Counted from the first letter of the stretch, positions 7,336 through 16,476 are shown. The stretch is 64,000 nt of DNA from Micromonospora sp. FIMYZ51 (GCF_038246755.1 NZ_CP134706.1:2356001-2420000), one strand, 5' to 3'. Numbers and translations are program-made. Notes: generated from the letters alone by a model not told the origin.

Positions 7336-9478
7336 CGCGTTTGTGGGTGGTGGTGGTGAGGTGGGTGGGGAGGGGCTCGTGGCGGGTGAAGCGGCGGCGG
7401 AAGGTGCCCGCACCGGCGGTCATCGCGCGCAGCTCGACGGCGTAGCGCAGCAGCTCCAGGGCGGGCACCTCGGCGCGGACCAGCGTGCGGCCCTCGGCGT
7501 CCGGGTCCGGCTCGGTGCCGAGCACCCGGCCCCGCCGGCCGGACAGGTCGCCCATCACCGCGCCCACGTTGCCGTCGGGCACCCGGACGGTCACCTCGTC
7601 GATCGGTTCCAGCAGCGTCGGCTGGCCCCGCTCGGCGGCGTCGCGCAGGGCCAGCGCCCCGGCGGTCTGGAACGCCGCGTCGGAGGAGTCCACGCTGTGC
7701 GCCTTGCCGTCGACCAGGGTCACCCGCAGGTCCACCACCGGGTGGCCGGCGACCAGACCGCGCTCCATCTGGGCGCGTACCCCCTTCTCGACCGACGGGA
7801 TGTAGTTGTGCGGCACCGCACCGCCGACGACCCGGTCGACGAACTCGAAGCCGGCGCCGCGCGGCAGCGGCTCCACCTCGATGTCGCAGACGGCGTACTG
7901 GCCGTGCCCGCCGGACTGCTTGACGTGCCGGCCGTGTCCCCGCGCCGGGGCGGTAAGCGTCTCCCGCAGCGCCACCTGGACCGGCTCGGTGTCCAACTCG
8001 ACGCCCCCGGCGCGCAGCCGGTCGAGGACCACGTCGGCGTGGGCCTCGCCCATGCACCAGAGCACCAGCTGATGGGTCTCCGGGTTGCGCTCCAGCCGCA
8101 TTGTCGGGTCGCCGGCCACCAGCCGGGCCAGGTTGCGGGCCAGGGCGTCCTCGTCCGAGCGGGACTTCGCCACGATCGCCACCGGCAGCAACGGCTCCGG
8201 CATCTCCCACGGGGCGACAAGCAACGGGTCGTCCTTGGCGGAGATGGTGTCGCCGGTCTCCGCGCTGCCGGACTTGGTGATCGCGCAGATGTCACCGGCC
8301 ACCGCGACACCGACCTCCCGCAGGGTGGCCCCCAGCGGGCTGTAGAGATGGGCGATCCGCTCGTCGGCGTCGTGGTCGGGGTGGCCACGGTCGGCCAGGC
8401 CGTGCCCGCAGATGTGCACCGTCTGCTCGGGGCGCAGCGTGCCGGAGAAGACGCGGACCACGCAGACCCGCCCGACGTGCCGGTCGATGGTGGTCTTGAC
8501 CACCTCGGCGACCAGCGGACCGTCCGGGTCGCAGGTCAGCGGTGGGCGGGGCGTGCCGTCGATCCCGGTGACCGCGGGCAGCGCGTGCTCCGGCGGCGAC
8601 GGGAAGCCGGCGGTGAGCACCTCCAGCAGCGCGTCCAGCCCGACCCCGGTCGCCGCGCAGACCGGCACCACCGGGTAGAAGTGGCCCCGGGCCACTGCCT
8701 TCTCCAGGTCCTCGATGAGCAGGTCGGTGCCGATCTCCTCGCCACCGAGGTAGCGGTCCATCAGGGTCTCGTCCTCGCTCTCCGCGATGATCCCCTCGAT
8801 CAGCTCGTTGCGGGACTCGACGATGGCCGGCAGGTGCTCCGGATCGGGCTCGCGCACCTGCGGCGGCAGGCCGTCGGTGTAGTCGAACACCCGCCGGGTG
8901 ATCAGCCCGAGCAGGCCGACGGTGGATACGCCGTCGTCGCCGAGCATGGGCAGATAGAGCGGCAGCACGTTGTCGCCGAAGACCCGCTGGCACAGCGCCA
9001 CCGCCTCGTCGAAGTCGGCGCGCGGATGGTCCAGCCGGGCGACGGCGACCGCCCGGGGCATGTCGACAGCCGCGCACTCCTCCCAGAGGGCGGCGGTGGC
9101 CGCGTCCATCCCGTCGACGGCGGAGACCACGAACAACGCGGCGTCCGCCGCGCGCAGGCCGGCCCGCAGCTCACCGACGAAATCGGCGTAGCCAGGCGTG
9201 TCCAGCAGGTTGACCTTGAATCCGTCGTGCGTCAGCGGTGCGCAGGCCAGCGAGACCGAACGCTGCTGGCGGACGGCGGCCGGGTCGTGGTCGCAGACGG
9301 TGGTGCCGTCGGTGACCGAGCCGGCCCGCGCGATCGTGCCGGTGGCGGCGAGCAGGGCCTCGACCAGGCTGGTCTTGCCCGCTCCCGAGTGCCCGACCAG
9401 CACCACGTTGCGGATCTTCGCGGGATCGGTCGCCACTGGCGCACCGGTGACCCCTTTGTCCTGATTCCTCTGCGCCAT
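7331..9478 (-). CDS. Elongation factor G-like GTPase (FusA2-type paralog)
   Basis: A 715-residue translational GTPase with the EF-G layout. It has a P-loop GHSGAGKT (29-36), DTPGYADFV as the G3 box, then domains II-V ending in the EF-G C-terminal fold. The base-recognition box NKxD is replaced by VARLDHP, and domain IV is divergent, so this is the EF-G-like paralog rather than the housekeeping fusA, which normally sits with rpsL-rpsG-tuf. The start is ATG 9478 with a good GGGAGGT site; the GTG nine bases upstream overlaps that site. Its last residues (HLTTTTHKRG) are encoded by the G-rich flank and palindrome. Role is uncertain; such paralogs are poorly characterised. Confidence 0.9.
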   Translation of the reverse strand: MAQRNQDKGVTGAPVATDPAKIRNVVLVGHSGAGKTSLVEALLAATGTIARAGSVTDGTTVCDHDPAAVRQQRSVSLACAPLTHDGFKVNLLDTPGYADFVGELRAGLRAADAALFVVSAVDGMDAATAALWEECAAVDMPRAVAVARLDHPRADFDEAVALCQRVFGDNVLPLYLPMLGDDGVSTVGLLGLITRRVFDYTDGLPPQVREPDPEHLPAIVESRNELIEGIIAESEDETLMDRYLGGEEIGTDLLIEDLEKAVARGHFYPVVPVCAATGVGLDALLEVLTAGFPSPPEHALPAVTGIDGTPRPPLTCDPDGPLVAEVVKTTIDRHVGRVCVVRVFSGTLRPEQTVHICGHGLADRGHPDHDADERIAHLYSPLGATLREVGVAVAGDICAITKSGSAETGDTISAKDDPLLVAPWEMPEPLLPVAIVAKSRSDEDALARNLARLVAGDPTMRLERNPETHQLVLWCMGEAHADVVLDRLRAGGVELDTEPVQVALRETLTAPARGHGRHVKQSGGHGQYAVCDIEVEPLPRGAGFEFVDRVVGGAVPHNYIPSVEKGVRAQMERGLVAGHPVVDLRVTLVDGKAHSVDSSDAAFQTAGALALRDAAERGQPTLLEPIDEVTVRVPDGNVGAVMGDLSGRRGRVLGTEPDPDAEGRTLVRAEVPALELLRYAVELRAMTAGAGTFRRRFTRHEPLPTHLTTTTHKRG

Positions 9479-9723
9479 CGGGCGCACCTCCCTCAGCCGT
9501 GGTGGTGGGTGGTGACCGCCGCGCGCGACGGGGATGCGGCCCGGGCGGAATACTGCGGCGATATCTTCCGGTGGATCGCGTCGAGCCGGACGATCAACGG
9601 GCGGTCAGGTGAGCCGGGTCACCCTCCCGGCTCGATCTCACACCCGATGAGAGGCCGGCACAACCCTCCGTGCACGGACGGTGCTGTCGATGGCCAGCAG
9701 CCGACCGTTATCGTGGGACCGCC

Positions 9724-10356
9724 ATGGCGAAGATCTTCCAAGTGTCGGCCCGCGCGGGGATGACCCGCGTCGTCGAGCCGATTGCCCGCCGCCTGCTGCG
9801 CGCGGGCGTGTCCCCCAACGCGGTCACCGTGACGGGCACCCTCGGGGTGCTCGTCGGTGCCCTCGGCTTCGGTGCCCGCGGTCACCTGGTCGCCGGAGCG
9901 GTGATCGTGACGGTCTTCGCGCTGACCGACCTGCTCGACGGCACGATGGCCCGGATGAGCGGCGGCTCCACCCGGTTCGGTGCCTTCCTCGACTCCAGCA
10001 TGGACCGGGTCGCCGACAGCGCGGTGTTCGGCGCGGTCGCCTTCTACCTGGCCACCGAGGGCGATCGTGCCGGGCTGGCCGCCGCGCTGATCTGTCTGGC
10101 CGCGGGCGGGCTCGTCTCGTACGTCAAGGCCCGGGCCGAAGGGCTCGGCATGAGCTGCAACGTCGGCATCGCCGAACGCACCGAGCGGCTGCTGATCGTC
10201 GGCGTCGGCGGCCTGCTCACCGGCCTCGGCGTCGAAGCGGCGCTGCCGGTCGCGCTCTGGCTGCTGGCGGCGGTGTCGCTGTTCACCGTCGGGCAGCGGA
10301 TGCGGCACGTCTACCAGCAGGCCCGGCAGATCGACGTGCCGGGCGGCGGCCGGTGA
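9724..10356 (+). CDS. pgsA: Phosphatidylinositol phosphate synthase (CDP-alcohol phosphotransferase)
   Basis: A 210-residue integral membrane enzyme. It carries the CDP-alcohol phosphotransferase signature: D72-G73, A76-R77, G86, D90, D94 in LLDGTMARMSGGSTRFGAFLD. About six hydrophobic helices follow. In actinobacteria this position, directly before patA and pimA, is held by the enzyme that joins CDP-diacylglycerol and inositol phosphate, the first step towards phosphatidylinositol and the PIM glycolipids. The start is ATG 9724. The gene is 13 bases upstream of patA and probably co-transcribed. Confidence 0.92.
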   Translation: MAKIFQVSARAGMTRVVEPIARRLLRAGVSPNAVTVTGTLGVLVGALGFGARGHLVAGAVIVTVFALTDLLDGTMARMSGGSTRFGAFLDSSMDRVADSAVFGAVAFYLATEGDRAGLAAALICLAAGGLVSYVKARAEGLGMSCNVGIAERTERLLIVGVGGLLTGLGVEAALPVALWLLAAVSLFTVGQRMRHVYQQARQIDVPGGGR

Positions 10357-10369
10357 GCGGTAGCTGCCC

Positions 10370-11248
10370 GTGAACCTCACCGAACTCGGCTTCGCCGCCG
10401 GTTGGCGGCTGGTCCGTGCACTGCCCCGGCCGGTCGCCGCCGCCGGCTTCAACGCGGTGGCGGACCGGGCCTACCGCCGGCGCGGTGCCGGCGCCAACCG
10501 GCTGCGCGCCAACCTGCGCCGGGTGGTCGGCCCGGAACTGCCCGAGGCCGAACTCGACGATCTGGTCCGCCAGGGCCTGCGGTCGTACGCCCGGTACTGG
10601 ATGGAGGCGTTCCGGCTGCCGTCGCTGAGCCGGGAGCAGATTCGCACCGGGTTCCGGCTGGACGGCGCCGAACTGCTCGCCGCCGACGTGGCGGCCGGCC
10701 GGGGCGCGGTGGTGGCGCTGCCGCACGCGGGCAACTGGGACCTGGCCGGCGCGTGGGTGGTGGCCAACGAGTGGCCGTTGTCCACGGTCATGGAACGGCT
10801 CAAGCCGGAGGGCGTCTACGAGCGGTTCGTGGCGTTCCGCAAGAGCCTGGGGATGGAGATCCTGCCCGCCACCGGGGGCGAACGACCGCCGCTGGAGGTG
10901 CTCACCGAACGGCTGACCGCCGGGGCGGTGGTGCCGCTGCTCGCCGACCGGGACCTCTCCGCCCGGGGCGTGGAGGTCAAGTTCTTCGGTGGCCGGAGCC
11001 GGATGCCGGCCGGCCCGGCGCTGCTCGCGCTGCGCACCGGCGCGCCGCTCTACGTGGCCTCGATGTGGTACGAACCGGACGCGGCGTGCGCCTCGATCGA
11101 GGGCCCGCTGCCGCTGCCGGGACCACAGGAGGGCACGCTTGACGTACGGGTGCGGTCGCTGACCCAGCGGATCGCCGACGGTCTCGCGGCGGGCATCGCC
11201 CGGCATCCGCAAGACTGGCACATGTTGCAGCGGATGTGGCTGGACTGA
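10370..11248 (+). CDS. patA: Phosphatidylinositol mannoside acyltransferase
   Basis: A 292-residue member of the LpxL/HtrB acyltransferase family. The catalytic HxxxxD motif is H119-A-G-N-W-D124, followed by conserved LLADRDLS and FFGGRSRMPAGPA segments. In PIM synthesis this enzyme adds an acyl chain to mannosylated phosphatidylinositol on the inner face of the membrane. It sits between pgsA and pimA, as in mycobacteria. The start is GTG 10370, just downstream of the pgsA stop. Confidence 0.92.
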   Translation: MNLTELGFAAGWRLVRALPRPVAAAGFNAVADRAYRRRGAGANRLRANLRRVVGPELPEAELDDLVRQGLRSYARYWMEAFRLPSLSREQIRTGFRLDGAELLAADVAAGRGAVVALPHAGNWDLAGAWVVANEWPLSTVMERLKPEGVYERFVAFRKSLGMEILPATGGERPPLEVLTERLTAGAVVPLLADRDLSARGVEVKFFGGRSRMPAGPALLALRTGAPLYVASMWYEPDAACASIEGPLPLPGPQEGTLDVRVRSLTQRIADGLAAGIARHPQDWHMLQRMWLD

Positions 11249-11261
11249 GGGGACGGGCGCA

Positions 11262-12422
11262 ATGCGGATCGGCATCGTCTGCCCGTACTCCTTCGACGTC
11301 CCGGGCGGGGTACAGAACCACGTCATGGACCTCGCCGAGGCGCTGATCGGGCTCGGGCACGAGGTGAGCGTGCTCGCCCCGGCGGACGAGGACTCGCCGC
11401 TGCCGCCGTACGTGGTGCCGGCTGGGCGGGCGGTGCCGCTGCCGTACAACGGCTCGGTGGCCCGGATCGCGTTCGGTCCGGTCTCCACTGCCCGGGTCCG
11501 CCGGTGGATCATCCGGGGCGACTTCGACGTGCTGCACGTGCACGAGCCGCTGGCGCTGAGCCTGTCCATGCTCGCGGTGCTCTCCGCCCGGGGCCCGGTG
11601 GTCGCCACCTTCCACACCGCGATGACCCGGTCCCGGGTGCTCGCCGCCGCCCAGGGCGTACTCCAGATCGTGCTGGAGCGGATCACCGCCCGGATCGCGG
11701 TGAGCGCGCTGGCCCGCAAGGTGCAGGTCGAGCACCTGGACGGCGGCGCGGTGGAGATCCCCAACGGGGTCGCGGTGGCCAAGTTCGCCGGTGTCGAGCC
11801 GCTGCCCGGCTGGCCCGGCGAGGTGACGGCGGGCGGCGGCGGCACCCTCGGCTTCCTGGGCCGGTTCACCGAACCCCGCAAGGGTTTCCCGATCCTGCGC
11901 GACGCCTTCGTCGACCTGGCCCGCCAGCGCGCCGGGCTGCGCCTGCTGGTGGCCGGCCCCGGCGACCCGGACGACCTGTTCGGGCAGTTTCCGCCCGATC
12001 TGCGGGATCAGGTCACTTTTCTCGGCTTGGTGCCGGAGCAGGAGAAGGCGCGCATGCTGCGCAGCGTGCACCTGTACGTGGCGCCGAACACCGGCGGCGA
12101 GTCGTTCGGCATGATTCTCACCGAGGCGCTGGCCGCCGGCACCACCGTCGTCGCCAGCGACCTCGACGCCTTCCGCCGGGTGCTCGACGGTGGCCGGGCG
12201 GGGCGGCTGTTTCCCACCGGTGACGCGGTGGCGCTGCGGCGGACGATCGGCGAACTGCTTGACGATCCGGACCAACGGGCGGAGTTGACCGCGTGCGGTA
12301 ACCAGGTGGTGGCGAATTTCGACTGGCCCGTGGTTGCCCGCCGGGTTCTGGAGGTATACGCAGCGGCGATCGAGGCGACCGATGGGCGGGTGATCGACCA
12401 GGAGTGGGTGGGGCCGGACTGA
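11262..12422 (+). CDS. pimA: Phosphatidylinositol alpha-mannosyltransferase
   Basis: A 386-residue GT4-family, GT-B-fold glycosyltransferase. The N-terminus MRIGIVCPYSFDVPGGVQNH matches PimA, with DVLHVHEP and the C-terminal donor-binding GGESFGMILTEALAAG (E-x7-E). It transfers the first mannose from GDP-mannose to phosphatidylinositol on the cytoplasmic membrane face. The gene is 13 bases downstream of patA. Start ATG 11262. Confidence 0.95.
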   Translation: MRIGIVCPYSFDVPGGVQNHVMDLAEALIGLGHEVSVLAPADEDSPLPPYVVPAGRAVPLPYNGSVARIAFGPVSTARVRRWIIRGDFDVLHVHEPLALSLSMLAVLSARGPVVATFHTAMTRSRVLAAAQGVLQIVLERITARIAVSALARKVQVEHLDGGAVEIPNGVAVAKFAGVEPLPGWPGEVTAGGGGTLGFLGRFTEPRKGFPILRDAFVDLARQRAGLRLLVAGPGDPDDLFGQFPPDLRDQVTFLGLVPEQEKARMLRSVHLYVAPNTGGESFGMILTEALAAGTTVVASDLDAFRRVLDGGRAGRLFPTGDAVALRRTIGELLDDPDQRAELTACGNQVVANFDWPVVARRVLEVYAAAIEATDGRVIDQEWVGPD

Positions 12423-12433
12423 CCGGGAGGGAC

Positions 12434-12955
12434 GTGAGCAGCACTACGATGCCGGGCATGTGGTGGGTGGTGGGCGCGACAGTGGTCGTCGCCCTGGTGG
12501 CGGCGTACCTGATCTGGACCGCCGGCCGGGTCGAACGGCTCCAGTCCCGTGCCCAGCTCGCCGCCCGCGCCCTGGACGCCCACCTGCTGCGCCGGGCCGC
12601 TGCGGCGGCGGTGCTGGCCGAGCGTCGCTACGGCGTCGAGCTGTACGCGGCGGCGCGGATCGCTCTCGATGCGCAGCCGGAGGAGCGGGAGGCGGCCGAG
12701 AACGACCTGACCCGCCAGCTGCGGGCGGTCGAGCTGGACCCCACCGACCCGGACTGCGAGGCGGTGATCGCCGCCAGCCGGCGGCTCGCCCTGGCCCGGC
12801 AGGTGCACACCGACCTGGTCCGGGACGCGCGTACGGCGCGCGGCCGGCCGCTGGTCCGCCTGCTGCGGATGGGGCGCGGACACTCCTGGCCGCGCTACTT
12901 CGACATCGACGACCCGACCCTCGCCGTGCCGCCCGTGGACGTCACCACCAGATGA
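12434..12955 (+). CDS. Small membrane protein, probable divergent LemA-like protein
   Basis: About 173 residues with one N-terminal transmembrane helix ([19 protein letters not shown]) followed by helical, charged sequence. The layout resembles LemA: a membrane anchor, then [20 protein letters not shown] at the place where LemA has its QIDVQL-RRH segment, and a C-terminal [13 protein letters not shown] stretch like ARQAYNDSVMAYN of the clear LemA at 27.8-28.4 kb. Similarity is by eye only. GTG 12434 is the first plausible start; ATG 12449 and 12458 are alternatives. It follows pimA by 11 bases and is probably in the same operon. Confidence 0.7.
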   Translation: MSSTTMPGMWWVVGATVVVALVAAYLIWTAGRVERLQSRAQLAARALDAHLLRRAAAAAVLAERRYGVELYAAARIALDAQPEEREAAENDLTRQLRAVELDPTDPDCEAVIAASRRLALARQVHTDLVRDARTARGRPLVRLLRMGRGHSWPRYFDIDDPTLAVPPVDVTTR

Positions 12956-13104
12956 GCTCCGCCCGCCGCAGCGACGGCACGATCCCCGCCCGCCGGGCCG
13001 TCGGCACGATCCCCGCCCGCCGGGCCGTCGGCACGATCCCCGCCCGCCGGGCCAGGATCTCCGCCCGCCGGGCCAGGATGCCCGCCCCCGCGTCGTCGCG
13101 GTGA
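12952..13104 (+). CDS. Possible 50-residue Arg-rich repeat peptide
   Basis: An ATG overlaps the stop of the preceding gene (ATGA), opening a 50-codon frame made largely of the 9-residue unit AVGTIPARR. It would be strongly basic. No family is recognised. The overlap suggests translational coupling, but the frame may exist only because the 27-base repeat has a length divisible by three. Treat it as a candidate only. Confidence 0.25.
   Translation: MSSARRSDGTIPARRAVGTIPARRAVGTIPARRARISARRARMPAPASSR
12958..13095. repeat. 27-base tandem repeat between the LemA-like gene and pdxS
   Basis: Three near-identical 27-base units containing CGGCACGATCCCCGCCCG, followed by 21-base shortened units (CAGGATCTCCGCC type). 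Every unit keeps the core CCCGCCGGGCC. It lies just upstream of the pdxS promoter region. Confidence 0.85.
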
Positions 13105-13214
13105 CGGCGACCACAGAGCAGGCCACCACGGGTTCGATTGGCTGTCGGAAGGCCGGCCGGCCGGACGTAGCATTTCGCCGTCCCGCCCTGAGCTGCCCGA
13201 GGAGCGATGATCCC

Positions 13215-14132
13215 GTGTCCGAGACGACTTCCCCGAACCTCGACGCCACCCCCGTCGTCGGCACCGCCCGCGTCAAGCGCGGCATGGCCGAGATGCTCAA
13301 GGGCGGCGTGATCATGGACGTGGTCACCGCCGAGCAGGCCCGCATCGCCGAGGACGCGGGTGCGGTCGCGGTGATGGCGCTGGAGCGGGTGCCTGCCGAC
13401 ATCCGCGCCCAGGGCGGGGTGTCCCGGATGAGCGACCCCGACATGATCGACGGCATCATCAACGCCGTCTCCATCCCGGTGATGGCCAAGGCCCGCATCG
13501 GCCACTTCGTCGAGGCGCAGATCCTCCAGTCGCTCGGCGTCGACTACATCGACGAGTCCGAGGTGCTCACCCCGGCCGACTACGCCAACCACATCGACAA
13601 GTGGGCGTTCACCGTCCCGTTCGTCTGCGGTGCGACCAACCTGGGTGAGGCGCTGCGCCGGATCACCGAGGGTGCGGCCATGATCCGCTCCAAGGGCGAG
13701 GCCGGCACCGGCGACGTCTCCAACGCCACCACCCACATGCGGAAGATCCGCCAGGAGATCCGCCGGCTGTCCTCGCTGCCGACCGACGAGCTGTTCGTCG
13801 CGGCCAAGGAGCTTCAGGCACCGTACGAGCTGGTCAAGGAGGTCGCCGAGACCGGCAAGCTGCCCGTGGTGCTGTTCACCGCCGGTGGCATCGCCACCCC
13901 GGCCGACGCGGCGATGATGATGCAGCTCGGTGCGGAGGGGGTCTTCGTCGGCTCCGGCATCTTCAAGTCCGGCAACCCGGCCCAGCGGGCCGCCGCCATC
14001 GTCAAGGCGACCACCTTCCACGACGACCCGGACGTGCTGGCCAAGGTCTCCCGGGGCCTCGGCGAGGCGATGGTTGGCATCAACGTCGACGACATCCCCG
14101 TCCCGCACCGCCTCGCCGACCGCGGCTGGTGA
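13215..14132 (+). CDS. pdxS: Pyridoxal 5'-phosphate synthase, PdxS subunit
   Basis: A 305-residue (beta/alpha)8 enzyme that makes PLP from ribose 5-phosphate, glyceraldehyde 3-phosphate and ammonia from PdxT. Key parts are visible: [13 protein letters not shown], the Schiff-base lysine in [17 protein letters not shown] and the C-terminal [10 protein letters not shown]. The start is GTG 13215 (VSETTSPN); an upstream frame to 13101 lacks homology. It overlaps or abuts pdxT, so the two subunits are co-translated. Confidence 0.97.
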   Translation: MSETTSPNLDATPVVGTARVKRGMAEMLKGGVIMDVVTAEQARIAEDAGAVAVMALERVPADIRAQGGVSRMSDPDMIDGIINAVSIPVMAKARIGHFVEAQILQSLGVDYIDESEVLTPADYANHIDKWAFTVPFVCGATNLGEALRRITEGAAMIRSKGEAGTGDVSNATTHMRKIRQEIRRLSSLPTDELFVAAKELQAPYELVKEVAETGKLPVVLFTAGGIATPADAAMMMQLGAEGVFVGSGIFKSGNPAQRAAAIVKATTFHDDPDVLAKVSRGLGEAMVGINVDDIPVPHRLADRGW

Positions 14133-14137
14133 CGTGC

Positions 14138-14743
14138 GTGACCGCGCCCGTGATCGGTGTGCTCGCCCTCCAGGGTGACGTACGCGAACATCTCGCCGCC
14201 CTGACCGGTGCGGGCGCGCAGGCCCGCCCGGTACGCCGGCCGGCCGAACTGGACGCGGTCGACGGCCTGGTCATCCCGGGCGGCGAATCCACCACGATCA
14301 GCAAACTTGTCGATATCTTCGAGCTACGCGAACCGATCGACAAGCGGATCGCCGCCGGCCTGCCGGTCTACGGCTCCTGCGCCGGCCTGATCATGCTGGC
14401 CTCGGAGGTTCTCGACGGCCGGCCGGACCAGCGTGGCTTCGACGGCATCGAGATGACCGTGCGGCGCAACGCGTTCGGCCGGCAGGTCGACTCGTTCGAG
14501 GCGTCGGTGGAGGTCACCGGGATCGACGGTGGGCCACTGCACGCGGTCTTCATCCGCGCACCCTGGGTCGAGCACGTCGGCGCGGACGTCGAGGTGCTGG
14601 GCAGGGTCACCGAAGGCCCGGCCGCCGGCCGGATCGTCGCCGTACGCCAGGGCAACCTGCTGGCCACCTCCTTCCACCCGGAACTCACCCACGACCTGCG
14701 CCTGCACCGCTACTTCACCCAGCTGGTCCGTACCGCCAGCTGA
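14138..14743 (+). CDS. pdxT: Pyridoxal 5'-phosphate synthase, glutaminase subunit PdxT
   Basis: A 201-residue class I glutamine amidotransferase that feeds ammonia to PdxS. The nucleophile is the Cys in GSCAGL, the His-Glu pair is in SFHPEL, and PGGESTT lies near residue 45. I took GTG 14138 ([14 protein letters not shown]); an earlier GTG at 14129, which overlaps the pdxS stop, would add three residues. Confidence 0.95.
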   Translation: MTAPVIGVLALQGDVREHLAALTGAGAQARPVRRPAELDAVDGLVIPGGESTTISKLVDIFELREPIDKRIAAGLPVYGSCAGLIMLASEVLDGRPDQRGFDGIEMTVRRNAFGRQVDSFEASVEVTGIDGGPLHAVFIRAPWVEHVGADVEVLGRVTEGPAAGRIVAVRQGNLLATSFHPELTHDLRLHRYFTQLVRTAS

Positions 14744-14775
14744 TCCCGCCAGCGCCGTCGCGCATGACGTTGCGG

Positions 14776-15669
14776 TCACCCGCCCCGGCGGGGCACGGCG
14801 ACCACGTCATGATCAACGAGGGGGATGCCAGTCAGGAGGGCGCGGGGGTGCGGAGCCAGCAGGCGGGTCAGGGCAGCGGCGGTGGCGGGGTCGGCCGGGA
14901 GATGGACCACCAGGCGCTGTTGGTCGTCGGCCAGCTCCAACGTCTCGTACGCCAGGGACAGCGGACCGACCTGCGGATGCCGCAACCGGCGCACGGCGCT
15001 GGACCGGGTCGCGACCGGGCGGCGCTGCCACCGCGAGGTGAAGGGTGTCCCGACGGTACGGCCGAGCCGTTCGGCGAATGCGTCCGTGGCGGGATCGCCC
15101 TGGCGTAGCCGGTGCAGCTCGGCGACCTGCTGGTCGGCCAGCTCCGCCCAGTCGGGGAAGTGCTCCCGGGCGCGTTCGTCGGCGAAGACGAACCACAGCA
15201 GATTGGGCCGGTCGCCGTCGAGCAACCCCAGCGGGCGGGTCAGCCGCTCGAACGCATCGTTCCAGGCAAGCACGTCGCTGACCCGGTTGAGCAGGTACGC
15301 GGGCCGGTCCCGCAGCGCGTCGAGCAGCCCGCGAACCTGCGGGCGGACCGTACGCGAGACCGACGGGCGTCGTCCCGCGCACAACTGCCGGTGGTGTTCG
15401 ACCGACGCCAGCTGTTGCAGGTGTCGCCGGTCGGCGTGATCGAGGCGCAGGGCGTCGGCCAGCGCGGCGAGGATCTCCGGCGAGGGGCGACTGTCGCGGC
15501 CCTGTTCGAGCCGGGTCAGGTACTCCACGCTGACCTGGGCCAGTGTCGCGACCTCGGCGCGACGCAGTCCCGGCGTACGCCGTCGGGGGCCGGCGGGCAG
15601 CCCCACCTGCTCGGGCCGCAGCGCCTCGCGCCGGCTGCGCAGGAACGCGCCCAACTCCCCGTCCATCAT
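14776..15669 (-). CDS. XRE-family regulator with MmyB-like C-terminal domain
   Basis: A 297-residue transcription factor. The N-terminal helix-turn-helix (about 5-80) contains TPGLRRAEVATLAQVSVEYLTRLEQGRD, characteristic of this subfamily. The C-terminal ligand-binding-like domain (about 110-280) has the conserved LAWNDAFERL, NLLWFVFAD and FTSRWQRR-type segments. Such regulators usually stand divergently from a small redox enzyme, which fits the FMN-reductase remnant starting 100 bases away on the other strand. ATG 15669 or 15666. Confidence 0.88.
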   Translation of the reverse strand: MMDGELGAFLRSRREALRPEQVGLPAGPRRRTPGLRRAEVATLAQVSVEYLTRLEQGRDSRPSPEILAALADALRLDHADRRHLQQLASVEHHRQLCAGRRPSVSRTVRPQVRGLLDALRDRPAYLLNRVSDVLAWNDAFERLTRPLGLLDGDRPNLLWFVFADERAREHFPDWAELADQQVAELHRLRQGDPATDAFAERLGRTVGTPFTSRWQRRPVATRSSAVRRLRHPQVGPLSLAYETLELADDQQRLVVHLPADPATAAALTRLLAPHPRALLTGIPLVDHDVVAVPRRGG

Positions 15670-15770
15670 GTACTCCAGTCTGCCCGCACCGCCGCCGATC
15701 AGGGTGGCCCCACCGGGGCCAGCCTCCCGCCGGTCTCCCCGGGATGCCGAACCGCCGGTGAGGTGGAGTC

Positions 15771-15953
15771 ATGAGACAGCAACAACCTTTCGTCATCGGC
15801 GTGATCGTGGGCAGCAGCCGTCCGGGCCGACGGGGGCCGACGGTGGCTGGCTGGGTGACCGAGGTGGCGGCTGGCGAGGGTCGGGCGGCAGCGCTGCTGG
15901 CAATGATCACCGCCGTCCTCGACGGGGCCCGCGACGTCGCCCCGGTGGCATGA
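15771..15953 (+). pseudogene. Remnant of an NADPH-dependent FMN reductase
   Basis: A 60-residue frame beginning VIGVIVGSSRPGRRGPTVAGWV, which is the flavin-binding start of NADPH-dependent FMN reductases (normally about 180-200 residues). It then jumps to a short tail (LAMITAVLDGAR) that resembles the family's last helix. The middle, including the EYNHS-type segment, is gone without loss of frame. It is next to and divergent from the XRE regulator that would be expected to control it. I regard it as an internally deleted, non-functional gene. Confidence 0.6.
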
Positions 15954-16252
15954 GCATGGCGACGATCCTGATCAGGTACCGGGTCCGGCCGGACCGCCTG
16001 GCCGAGCACCTCACCCTGCTCGACGCGGTCTACGCGGAACTGGCCAAGCTCGGGCCGCCCGGGTTCCGCTACCTGACGCTGCGGCTCGATGACGGGCACA
16101 GCTTCATCGACGTCGCGATGGGGCCGGAACTGCCGGGGCCGTTGGCGGTACTGGCGTCCTTCCGCAGCTACCGGGCCGATCTGGAGGAGCGCTGCGAGCA
16201 GCGGGATGTTGCGGAGTTCACCGTGCGTGGTTCGTACGGCATGGGGGAGTAG
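15950..16252 (+). CDS. Small ferredoxin-fold (ABM-like) hypothetical protein
   Basis: A 100-residue protein beginning MSMATILIRYRVRPDRLAEHLTLLDAVYAEL, with alternating strands and helices resembling antibiotic-biosynthesis-monooxygenase-like dimeric alpha/beta barrels. No catalytic motif can be assigned. Its ATG overlaps the stop of the FMN-reductase remnant (ATGA), a sign that the two once formed one operon; it could now be read from the remnant's promoter. A second ATG lies at 15956. Confidence 0.65.
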   Translation: MSMATILIRYRVRPDRLAEHLTLLDAVYAELAKLGPPGFRYLTLRLDDGHSFIDVAMGPELPGPLAVLASFRSYRADLEERCEQRDVAEFTVRGSYGMGE

Positions 16253-16476
16253 CCGCCGTCCGCTATGCGCCCATCTGCGGCGATCGACATGACTGTCGGC
16301 GTGCGGCGGGTGACGTCCACCCGTCGCACGTCGGTAGGATTGTCGAGATTCGGCAGGGCCATCTGGCCGTCACGGCTTCTCACCAGAGCTGACCGGCACC
16401 ACCGTGTGCGCCGGTGGGGAGCGGGGGCGTGCGCGGTGCGGTCGATGCAGCCGGCGGGTAGCAACGGAGGTAACAG

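Noticed and set aside
13125..13145. GGTTCGATT resembling a tRNA T-loop
   Set aside because: No acceptor, D-arm or anticodon stem can be formed around it.
14805..14816. CATGATCAAC match to the 61-bp palindrome arm
   Set aside because: Only ten bases match, it lies inside the XRE gene, and no opposite arm is present.
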